From positions 12,268,757-12,332,756 of the forward strand of contig NC_048912.1 of assembly GCF_011077185.1 (NCBI RefSeq): a stretch of 64,000 nucleotides of DNA, read 5' to 3'. Of the stretch, positions 25,201 through 35,500 are shown piece after piece. This stretch comes from Oxyura jamaicensis (taxonomy: Eukaryota > Chordata > Aves > Anseriformes > Anatidae). The translations under genes and the position numbers were made by a program. The notes beneath the pieces were generated by a model. That model did not search any database and had not been told where the DNA came from. It saw nothing but the letters and a program-made list of their open reading frames with translations. How positions within the stretch are numbered: position 1 is the first letter of the stretch; each line of letters starts with the position of its first letter.

Positions 25201-26603
25201 CTCTCGGCGTGGCCGGGCTCGCAGCTCCACCTGCCGCCCGCCGCCATCAGCTCGCCTGAGTGCGGCTCTCCCCGGCCCTCCCTCCCCATAGGGGCTTGGG
25301 AAGGGATAACGGCGCCTTATTAATGAGATAACAGCAATTACAGAGCATTTCCCAGCCCAGGGGTTTCCGTGCGTTCCCCCAGCGTGAATGCAGCCGGCGG
25401 TGATGAGGCAGGAAGGGGAAGCGGCGTTAATCCCGTCGCATGGCAAAGGCACAGGACATGGAGCGCCACACAGCCCCCAGACCCACGGGGATTTGGGGTG
25501 GGGTCTGCAGTGTGAAAATCCCCTGTGCCCCCACGTGTGGTGGCAAAGGGGACGCAGCCCCAACCCCTGGCACAGCAGGGCTGGGACAGGCAATGCCCCA
25601 CCATGGACCACACACCACAACCACCCCATCCTTCACCCGCGGCAGCATGAGCTGCCTTCATGCCCCCCACTCCCTTTTTGTTTTTCAATTATTTATTTTT
25701 CCAGAAATCATCATTTTCTTCTCCATCAACCACAGGGCTCCAGAAGGCCACCGCTGACCTCTTGAGTCCCTGCCCCAGCTCCACACTGGCCCGCAGTCAC
25801 TGCCATTAGACTCCCACTGGGCATTGAGCTACTTCTCCAACCCTTTGATTGCTTTTTCTCATTGTCTCCCACTTTCACCCCTGCCTTTCCAAACCCAGAC
25901 ACAGAATGCTTTACAACATAAGTGATTGCTGGGTACAGAAAAACAGTAGATTTTCTCAAAGCAGCTGTTGCACCCCCAGTCCCAGAGCAAGCATCCCACT
26001 GTACGTCTTTCATGCACAAGGATGAAACACCTGTGAAGCTCCTTGCTGCACAGTCAAAAACCATCCTCTCTAAGCAGCTTTGAGCGACAACTTACACTCC
26101 CTCATTCTGCAAAATCAGCTTTAGGCAGGGCCGCGGGCGCAGCAGCCCGGCTGCCTCACACACCTGGCCCCGCAGCGGGAGAACCGAGCTTCCCTGCAGA
26201 GCAAACTTTACATATTTGCATTTTAATTATTATTTTAAATCAAAAATGAAAAAAAGTTTATCCTCCCTGCATTAGAGGGAAGGGTACAATCAAGCCCTGA
26301 TCTCACTTTGCTTACTTGGCTTATTAAAGGTCCCCCAGTGCCTGCATGTACGGGGTCAGGGTTGGGGTAGGGCAGGTCCCTGGGAGCAGGGCAGCGGTGG
26401 GGTGCCTGGGGCAATGGGGAGCACGGTCACGCAGCACACCCTGACATTCCTCTGTGTCAGCAAAGCAACTTCCCGAAGCTCACAAAAAAATCAGCCTGGG
26501 TCTGTTAGAAAGCCCCAAGCCCTCAGCGCACAGCTCAGCGAGGCGGTGCTGGGAAGGAGAGCTCTGAGCCATACATGAACCTGGCCAGGCAGGGCTCTAG
26601 CCC

Positions 26604-26693
26604 TGCTCACACTCACTCTATCACACTCACATTCATTCGATCATGCTCACACTCACTCGATCATGCTCACACTTACTCGATCACGCTCACGCA
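26604..26693. repeat. Minisatellite, 20-bp unit GATCATGCTCACACTCACTC
   Basis: Four to five head-to-tail copies of a 20-bp unit. The two central copies differ by one base and the outer ones are more diverged. The array is CA/TC-rich with little G, so one strand is pyrimidine-rich. No coding or regulatory role is visible. Confidence 0.85.
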
Positions 26694-28879
26694 CGTTCCC
26701 CTGCGCTCTCCTGCTTGCTTCAGTTGCCAAGGAGACAGCGGATGCTCGCACGGCCCTGCCTTTCGCAGCGTGTAGGTTCCGGGTGCACAGTTTAGCTATT
26801 GTTTTAATATCATTTATTTGCAGAGACCGTGCCCAGGAGGAGCTTCTCTCCCCTTTAAACCAACCAGGCCATAAAAACCAGTCAGCATGCGCGGCCCCAG
26901 GCCTGTCACTCATCACTGACTGACCCCAGCTGACTGACAAGCTGCTTACGGGGGCAAGGCCCCAGGTTCCCTCCTCCCCGACCACCATCTGGGGTGGGGA
27001 TGGGGGCTCGCTTCCACCAGCACTCACACCACTCTTCTAGGGCTGTGCTCTGAGCAGGGATCCTGGAATAGGGGAATTAAGAATGCACACATCAAGCATA
27101 CTCCTACCCTTCCAAAGGGGAAAAGCTACTATACATATATATATATACACATAAGTCAAATCACACACCTAGAATTAATGCTGCTGTGCATAGGTATGAA
27201 AAGAGCAAAGAAATCTAATGTTTTAGCCACTTATCACTTATTTCTCCAGTGTGAATGATTAATCCCACCAAGTCCACATCTATGTGAAGATCCTTCAACC
27301 CATAACTCACCCAGAGTTTTCCCTATTCCGTCCCACAGTGGAATAAAGAAGCCTGGGCACTAAATGGTGACACTGTCAGCATCTTCATTTCCTCTTAAAG
27401 AGCCTGTATCTAAACCTGCGTTGGGCCGTGAAGAACAATATATCTAATTTCCCAGGAGACCAATCTGCAATAATTGGGCAATGCTCCAATGTGCTTGCTT
27501 GAAATTAGAGCACCAAATGCATCACAGTAAACTAGAAAGCAACTAGAAAGCAGTCGCAAGGGGTTTTTTTTTTTGGCAACTTAATTTTGTTATTGCATTG
27601 AAAAGTACATAAGTGCTCAAGTAAAACCATATAGTACTTTCACAGCACAGAGACGCTGTAAAAGTGAGATTTGATATGTATTTATGCAGTACTTTTAGAG
27701 AACCGCTGCACATATCACAGACCAAAAGCTGCTCGCATTGTTTGTACAAGTAGGCTATTGACTTCAGAGCAGGGAAACTCCCGGGAGGAAACCAAACTGG
27801 GTGCAACCCAGCTCCTTACAAAAAAAAAATAACAGTAAATATGCAGTGCAGGAAAACAAAGGGAAAATATACTGTGTTTCATGAGGAGAGCTATTTCTGA
27901 AGTAGCAGAACAAAAGTGAAATCAGGCGGTGGCTGTGAAGCGTGAAGCCTCCCCAGTGCGCTCAGAGCTCCCACCTGCACTCCCACGTCAGCACGAGGCA
28001 ACATTCTGCAGCCACAGAAACACGAGGACTGTGACTGAATTCCTAAAATCAAGTTTTAAAGAACATACTCCCTTTCAAATGGCTCAGTATGTTACTGGGT
28101 AGTCTCAGTAACACTCAATAAAGGAGCGTTGGCTTGCCTGGGAGGGCAATGGGAGAAGGGGGAGCTGAGAGCAGGGCAGGTTTTGGCCACAGCAGCTTGC
28201 TGGAGGACAGGTCCGTGCTGTTAAAATACAATTTGAAGTAAAGTCTTCATATTTTACTTCACAATTTACCCCAATCTGCAGCCCGAGGGATTTTCTGACT
28301 GGGAGGACTTGTAGCCATTGTTGGGTAAATTGAAGTCAGATTAGCAAGGCAGAGCAGTAGCGTGCTGCTCTTCCTACCTAGCCCTTCAGGGAATGAATAT
28401 CCCCAAATAAATCAGCCTGGCAACTTTCAGACAGGGAAATGTCACTTACTAAATAAAATCTCCCAAAATACTGAGAAGTCTTATAAAGGGTTCTACTTGA
28501 CATTTTCAAAAATCTAAAGATTAGGATCAACTTGTAATACCTAAACTCCCTCTTCGCACTTTCTACCACGTGCCTAATACAGTAGGTTGGCCTGTACTTG
28601 CCTGAGGCCCTGATATGTAAATATCCTTGCATAAACACTGGAAATCTCTACAGAGACCCTTCCCAACTCAAACACAAGTGTGAGGGTTTGCACACTTATC
28701 TAGACGCACGGGCAGACATACACAGTCCAGGGGAAAACCTGCTGCTGAAAGTGGAACCACAGCTGTGTAACCAACCGGGTTTCTGACATACCCCAAAAGT
28801 TAACTCTTCTCTAGAGATGGACAAATAACTGTAAACATAAGAAAATGATCACAATGCTCACTGTGTTAGACTACTTTCA

Positions 28880-29140
28880 CACCATTATTTTAATTTAGAC
28901 CATCAGAGAAATATAGGGAAATTGCTCGGATCAAATAATCTCCAATGAGATCTTAACTGTTGTGAAATTGATGGCAGTTGCAGCGTTCGGGTATGCATCT
29001 TTCATTACATATTTCAGTAGGTGCCTTGAAAGCACGTTAATTATACAGCTCTGAAATATGAAAACCTGAATCCAGAGTGCCTTATTATATCCTAATTGTT
29101 CCACTGGCTAGAAAAAAGAATGATAGCAATAGTTCAGGAA
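28880..29140. promoter_or_regulatory. Possible conserved non-coding element with TTAATTA site
   Basis: An A+T-rich patch with TTAATTA at 29037-29043 and several words typical of deeply conserved enhancers (GTATGCAT, TTCATTACATATTTC). It lies about 1.6 kb beyond the most distal candidate TAF4 polyadenylation signal. Inference from composition only. Confidence 0.2.
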
Positions 29141-30722
29141 TGCTACAGCTACACGCTATCTAATCAAAGGTGTTAAAACAGAGACATCAAGGCTAACGTA
29201 AAACAAGGTGCAGAGCACACCTCTAGGTCACTTGCAGAAGTGCTGGCAAACTTAGAAGCAAGAGAGAGATGCAACGTGTTGCTGACATGGGGCTGAAAGT
29301 CTAACAAGTAACTAGGGGATTGCACAGCAAGAGCCTGCCAGTTGCAGCAGTCTCCCCAGCACGCACCTCCAGCTTCAGGGGTGCCAGAATTTGCAGCACA
29401 CAGCCCAGGACAGGTGCTGAGAGGATGAAGGAAAGGAACAGCCTTAAGGTCAGGCCTGGTGGCAAATGAACCTTTGCACTTTGGTGGAGCTGTGCAAGCT
29501 TAGGGGCCAGGAAAAGAGCATAGCTTCTCTCCTTACAGGTCACTGACACACTAGGCAAGTGCTGCTCCACATCCACGGTTCCTGTAAACGTCACTCCTCC
29601 TCAGCTATGGGTTTGCTCTGGAACATAAAGCTCCTGACATGCATCAAAAGGGAGTCACTATCTTTATAATTAAAAAACAAAATCAACAGCTGATCTGCCA
29701 CAAGAACATCTCAGAAGTACGCCAACAGCCACATGAGGCAGCAAGCAATCCAGGACCAACGATAGTCGAGGGCCAGTATTTCAGCCAAAAATGACATCAG
29801 TTTGAACTGGAGGAGGGAGATGGGCCCTACCAGCTTCTCTCTCTAATGTCTTTTACAAGCCAGGAAAAATTTGTGCAGAGTGAAGAGCTGATTGTGCACT
29901 TCAGAAGATATTATTTAAAACCAAGCGCTACCTCTACTGCATAAGGAAGACACAGCATAGCACACCATGTAATAACTTCAATTTTTCAGACACCTCTTAG
30001 CCTCCTCTTATTGGAAGCAACATTTGAAGGCCAGTTTCTTCTCAACTTACCTGCCACAGCTTTGCAGTTAGCATGCTCGTTTGCTGGATGGTCGGTGGTG
30101 ATTAGCATTCACAACTGTTTTTTACAATTAAAGGAAGGCTATGACAATGTTTTGGCCAAAAGTCAAAGCAGTTTCTTTCCACTTAATAACATTACATAAT
30201 TTCAAAGACAGTTTGGAGTTCACAAACAATTAAAATCTTCAAGTAAGTGTCGCGCATGATGTCAGGTGAACACATCACTGTTGGAGCTAATCCGTTTTTT
30301 CAGCAAGACAGCCGGTCTCACGTGGACTACGTCAGTGCCGGGCTGAGTGCCAGTTCACTAGCAGTGTGCTTGCTGCTGTAGCCTGTGGATAGGTTCGTCC
30401 ATGTACAAGAAATAATTATCAAAATAATATGATTTTTCTATTCATCTAATAGCAGGATTGGGCCATCAAAATTGTTTGTTTGTTTTTTGTTGTTTTTTTT
30501 TTTAACTGCCCATGTAGAGGGGAAAAAAAAATAAAGCTAAACATTCAGTACAGAGCATCAGAAATACACCTCTGACTTTCATATTGGTAATCAAAAATGC
30601 ATCCCTTATTATAATATTCATAATTGTGTTCCAAATTCTTTGTTTAGTATCATACCTTCTTCTGAAACCCGTTGTGGTTAATTGTGTTTGAGGGAGTAGG
30701 CTTGCCCTCGGCGAGAGGGTAT

Positions 30723-30728
30723 TTTATT
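30723..30728 (-). terminator. TAF4: Candidate distal polyadenylation signal AATAAA
   Basis: AATAAA on the minus strand, about 1.67 kb past the stop codon. Downstream sequence is not obviously GU-rich, so use is uncertain. Confidence 0.35.
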
Positions 30729-31118
30729 AAATCTTTACTGGATCAAAACAAAACACTTAAGATCTCTTCAAAAAGTTTCCCTGCTTAAAAAGCAAACAAA
30801 ACAAAACCACTATCCATTGATCTTTGTCCAAGATCCCTAAGACAATAATGAAGTTTTAAGATTCATAAAGTTTCATACCTCCAAAACACTGACAAACAAA
30901 ACAATATAAAAAACCAAAGTGCATCTTTAGGAAACAACATCCCCTCAGGTAGACTAGTATTTTACTGTACCAAGAAAAATAAATCCAAGAAGAGAAAAGA
31001 TTTAGAGAGAAAAATACATTAGCAAATACAGATAAATTTGTTTTTAATAAAGGAGTTAATTTTCTTTCAATCCTATATAAAACAATAGCAATTAAAAACT
31101 TCATTTTTGAAAGTAAAA

Positions 31119-31126
31119 TATTTACA
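31119..31126 (-). promoter_or_regulatory. Pumilio response element UGUAAAUA
   Basis: An exact UGUANAUA match on the transcribed strand within the probable TAF4 3' UTR. It is one of three such matches within about 410 nt. Confidence 0.4.
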
Positions 31127-31305
31127 TATGAACAAGTAACTGTGCAAAATTTACATGAAAAAAAAATGGAAAGACAGGATTCCTAAAAGACAAAATAAAA
31201 GGGGTGTAACAGTTGTCAGGTGTTGATAAAAATACTGATCAGCATTCAGTTTACACGCAAGAGAGTTAAATTCTACCATGAGAGTTCACACAAAGAAAGC
31301 CAAAG

Positions 31306-31313
31306 TATTTACA
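31306..31313 (-). promoter_or_regulatory. Pumilio response element UGUAAAUA
   Basis: The second exact UGUANAUA match on the transcribed strand, about 190 nt from the first. Confidence 0.4.
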
Positions 31314-31517
31314 GTCATAAAAGTACTATCAATAGACAATTTAATACAATAACCTCTGAAAATATAAAGAACCAATTAGTATATTTGTAATAAAAAAATA
31401 GGTACAAAGAAGGGACTTTGCTCTGGACATCTTTAAAGTAGGCCCACAGCTTGCATACAGTCTTTTAGCAAAATAATTATAGTTTACATAGCCATTTTTA
31501 TGTTATGTGCCAAAAAT

Positions 31518-31525
31518 TATGTACA
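31518..31525 (-). promoter_or_regulatory. Pumilio response element UGUACAUA
   Basis: The third UGUANAUA match, with C at the variable position. It lies just distal (transcript sense) of the AATAAA at 31610-31615, so cleavage there would remove all three elements or leave only the sequence close to the cut. Confidence 0.38.
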
Positions 31526-31609
31526 ATTACTGACAAAATACACCAACCATTTTTCAACACTTGATTCACACTGAGAAACAGTCTTTTGATGATTCCTCTC
31601 AACTTGGAT

Positions 31610-31615
31610 TTTATT
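31610..31615 (-). terminator. TAF4: Candidate proximal polyadenylation signal AATAAA
   Basis: AATAAA on the minus strand about 780 nt past the stop codon. Cleavage 10-30 nt on would give a 3' UTR of about 0.8 kb without the three Pumilio elements. Confidence 0.4.
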
Positions 31616-32233
31616 TAATCTAAGCTTTCACTTTAGCTAAAAAACACAGTGCAAGTAAAATATATTTATGCTGAAAAGGTTTCTCTTTTTTTCCTTTTTT
31701 TCCTTTTTTAACTTTACAGCTTTACAAACTATAGCAAATAAAATGCATTTGTACAGATGCTGCTAAAACATTCAGAAGTAACCCTCCTTTATGGGATTTC
31801 AGGGCCTCTAATAAGCAATAATGTGATTAAAATTGAGGTTATGTTTAAAATTAACTGTATATCCCTCTAGATTTTGAACACTTTGGGGAAAGATAAATAT
31901 TCTTAAAAAATCAGTTTGCTTTGCTAACTGACTGTTTGAAAAAAAAAAAGCTAAATGAAATGAGGTCATCTGCTGTAGACATATGCCTATATAATTGATT
32001 TAGTTGAATAAAACTGAACTAAAATGCACAATTAATGTCAAAACTGCTACAGGGCTGACAAAGGGTAGCTAGTTATTTGCTAAACGATTCCATCAGTCTT
32101 TATATATGGCTTGTTTGGCAAGAAGGCCACTCAATCAAGAGATGAGTTAAAATTTAATTGTCCTTTTATAGTATCCACAGGCCTTGTAAGTATCCTCACT
32201 GTTACAGAAATGTATTTCTCTTATACTGAAGAG

Positions 32234-32239
32234 TTTATT
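32234..32239 (-). terminator. TAF4: AATAAA close to the stop codon
   Basis: AATAAA about 155 nt past the stop codon on the minus strand. It may be a very early site or simply chance in A+T-rich UTR. Confidence 0.25.
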
Positions 32240-32390
32240 TATAAACAGGAATATAAAACTGTTCCATGTAAAGAGGTGGTTGTTTTTTAAACAATATCCC
32301 ATTTGCTTGTTACAAAAAGGCGTAATTTGCAAATATATAAAAAATGTCCTCAGGCGGCTCTCCGTCAAAAATACCTTGATCTTTTCCATT

Positions 32391-32558
32391 TTACTTAAGG
32401 AATGCTTTATATAGCAATAGTGAATGGCTTGTCTCTCGCTCATTTTCTAAACAAAATATGAGGTCCCTGAGGTTCACCCGCGTTATCCTTTGTCGCGTAA
32501 ACTGTCTGGTTGTTCCAACTCCAGAGCTGCCTGGGACTGCTGCATTTGAACCAGATCC
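32391..32558 (-). CDS. TAF4: TAF4 visible exon 14: terminal coding exon
   Basis: Visible residues 577-631 plus TAA. It begins GSGSNAAVPGSSGVGTTRQF, continues TRQRITRVNLRDLIFCLENE, and ends LLLYKAFLK. The RITRVNLRDLIFCLENE block is nearly invariant among vertebrate TAF4 proteins. The acceptor is TCTCGTTCACAG|GGA. The stop is followed by the probable 3' UTR. Confidence 0.97.
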   Translation of the reverse strand, partial: GSGSNAAVPGSSGVGTTRQFTRQRITRVNLRDLIFCLENERETSHSLLLYKAFLK

Positions 32559-35500
32559 CTGTGAACGAGAAGAGCAGAGAAATCAGGACTTGGTAATGCC
32601 CACAGGTATTCCAAACCTGTTCAGAGAAAAGACGTGAGATAAAATGACTATGTCCAGGAGGCTAGCAAACAGTGTATGCTATTAGAGACTTCATTTTAAT
32701 TACTATTTTATAAACAATAGTTGAATAATTAGAAGCTATCGGTGATGTTTAATACAGATTTGTTTTGAAAACACACAAGCGAGGCTCTAGTGACCGACAA
32801 TCCCAACAAGCAAAAACCCACGGGCAACTACTCTCAGTATTCTTCACCAGATTAGCAGATGGATCCCAGGGGCAGCCCTGGAGTTCTTGCTGAGCTGGGA
32901 AGCACTCCTGTCAGCCTGACTGCGAGGTCGCAAGGAATATCCTCGATCTCTCCTGATCTTCCCAGTAGAGTGCCACAAGCTCTGCCTGTTGTTGACAACA
33001 GCTGTAACCAGGCTCAGCATTATATTAAGCAGCAGCTATTCTGGACACCGGCAGACATTCCCTAATGATCTCTGAATGCCTCTCTATCATTCAGCAACAC
33101 TTAGCCTTCCTCTACACACTGGTAGCGTGCCACGCAGGGTGGCAAGAGAAACAAGCAGTGTTATTTGTTACTTTGAAAAAACAGGAGGAGAAATATAAGA
33201 TTTCTTTCAAGATGCCCACACTGTTTAGATATAGACTGGCTGGTGACTGAGTTTGCAGAGCAGCTCTGCTGGGGCGAACTCCCCATGCATTCTCGCTTGC
33301 AGCAGTCACAGCTCTGGTAGGATACGTGTGATAAATACAACTCTTTTATGTCTTTTATGCTTTTGTTTACACCAGCAAGGAAATCCTGCAGTGCTTTAAA
33401 GCCATCAGATTAGGCAGGAACACTATCCCATAACAAAGCGTCTCTTTCCAGAAAGCCTGGGGTTTTCTCACAGCCAGGGTTCTCTAGCACATGCAGCAGA
33501 GACATCTCCTTGGTAGTACTGGGCTGCAGTCTGGCTTGGGGCTGGCGACAGCTAAAGAGCAGCAAGCATCAGAGGAGCAGCCCCCAAGGAAGTTCTCAAG
33601 CAGCCTCCCTGCTCTTCCTCACCCGCAGGGTGGAAGCAGCAGCATTGAGGCACAGTCGCCAGTAGATGGCACAACGAGACCAAAAAGCCAACTTGGAGCT
33701 CAACTTTTAAAAGCAGAAATATTTTTGGTAGCTGCTTGTTGCTGATACCTTGCTCTTGTGTGTTTATATTATATATAATGAAGATGTTCTGAGCGATTTG
33801 GAACAGTTTATGTTTCTATCACTTACTTCTGGATACTTTTTTCCCATCCTATTTCATTTGCTACAATAATCTAATATTCCTTTTTAAATAAAACTTCAGA
33901 ACTAGGTGACACCAGAAGGCCCAAATACTCCACTAGTGGCTAGAGATTCATCTGCCTACAGTTTAGACCATTTTAAAAGTGTTCTAAATAAGAACACTGC
34001 AGAGTGGAGAAAAGCCAAAATACTTTGAGTAGCATGAGAGCCATGCGAATAAGCGGTTGATACACACTCTAACACAGTCCTCCACGTGTTAATGTATTTC
34101 TGCTCTGCGTACATTACTTAGAAACCCATCTAAACCTGCACTGGAAATTATCATCCCTCAGGTGATAGCTTGCTGGGCTTGCTGCCGTCCTTCTTACACC
34201 AATGCACCACTAACAACAAAGGACACATTTCAAAAGGACACTTTAAAGCACTTGCACAATTTAGGTGCCTAATTTCCATCTACTTCAATGGACATCAGAA
34301 GACGTAGGATGACATTGGACGCTAAATAAATTTTGTCAAACACATACAGGTTAATAGCATAGGCCTATAGATACAATGGTTAGCTGGTTTTGTTTGTTTT
34401 TAAATATACCTTAGCTCAATCCAGATTAAATAGACTATAACATGTTAAATAAAAAAGTAAAACATCAGGAGTCTTTTTAAAGAGAGAACTATGCTACTCC
34501 TTTAGGCCCAGAATCAGTTAGGAAGCTTTCTTACAACATTCAGTAAAATCAGTTGGACCTAAAATTCCGAAACTGGCAGCAACCTGTTTTGTTGAATTTT
34601 CAAACAGTACAATTATTAGAGGTTATTTTACATGTAAATAAAATTCCCCATCCCTAGACAACAGAAGCTTACATTCCCAAATCTGTGTCGAAGTAGATTT
34701 TTTTTCCACACTTCTTCTAATATGCCTTAACTACAAACTGCATACAAATGGTGACAAGTGGAGCTCAATTTAAAAATGTTAAGTGACACAGCAGCAAAAA
34801 GCACAGCTGTGAGTCTATCAGATCAAAAGCAGCTGGTTCTTAATTAAACAGACAAAAAGATTAGACTTCCAGGGAACCTGTAGTTAATTGGTTAACCAGT
34901 AAGTCATTAATCTAGGATAACTAAATTAGTCAGATTTAGATGAAATACAAACAAGTGTTCACAGTAGATGCAAAATACTTTCCATAACCTAAGTGACATT
35001 AACAGACTATTCATGTTGCACAGTTGAGCATGCATAAGCAGGCAATGCCAACATCAACACTCCATGAAATATTTCAGGATATTCCTCAGAGACCACATCA
35101 TTTATAAACATATTGATCTTTCCAAGCGCTGCATTCTGCAATTTTTCTAATTTTAAATTATGTTTATAAAACTTTAATACAATAATTAGTTAACTTATAT
35201 AAAAACATGTCTATCAATAAGCAGGCCTGATATATTATTAATAATATCAGGCATTTCAGTAACATTTAAAACATAAAATTGTTTATGAGGATGCTCAAGA
35301 GGCTTTATTTTTTAATATAAAAAATAAAATTTATTAGTATTCAGATTGTTTTAAATTTTATATCAAGCTCACAAATTATTGCTTCTAGTAACTCGGTATA
35401 AAACAAGGTGAACTATTCTGAATTTAGACTTTTCTATAGAATGAGTTGCTTTAGCAGCAAAAATGTGGGATGTTCATGGAGTAAATAAACAGAATTATTA

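Larger units (their letters stand above)
25201..30250. other. Intergenic DNA downstream of TAF4, no gene recognised
   Basis: GC-rich at the left, becoming A+T-rich to the right as the TAF4 3' end is approached. It holds a 20-bp minisatellite (listed separately) and a short TA-dinucleotide stretch near 27133-27147. No splice-flanked open frame or RNA gene was recognised on either strand. Confidence 0.55.
30723..32390 (-). other. TAF4: Probable TAF4 3' untranslated region
   Basis: This is the A+T-rich DNA immediately downstream (minus strand) of the TAF4 stop codon at 32393-32391. Frames on both strands are short and broken. Three AATAAA hexamers on the transcribed strand lie at about 155, 780 and 1670 nt from the stop. 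The lower boundary is set provisionally at the most distal of these. Three Pumilio-type UGUANAUA elements fall in the distal part, so a long-tail isoform would carry them and a short one would not. Confidence 0.6.

Noticed and set aside
24943..25629. 228-codon minus-strand open frame
   Set aside because: Its core is the GC-rich minisatellite translated as Leu/Ala/Pro/Gly repeats, so openness reflects repeat composition.
1..30000. Exons of the cadherin gene CDH4, expected next to TAF4 from mammalian gene order
   Set aside because: No cadherin repeat or catenin-binding tail sequence was seen on either strand. The gene probably lies to the left of the window.
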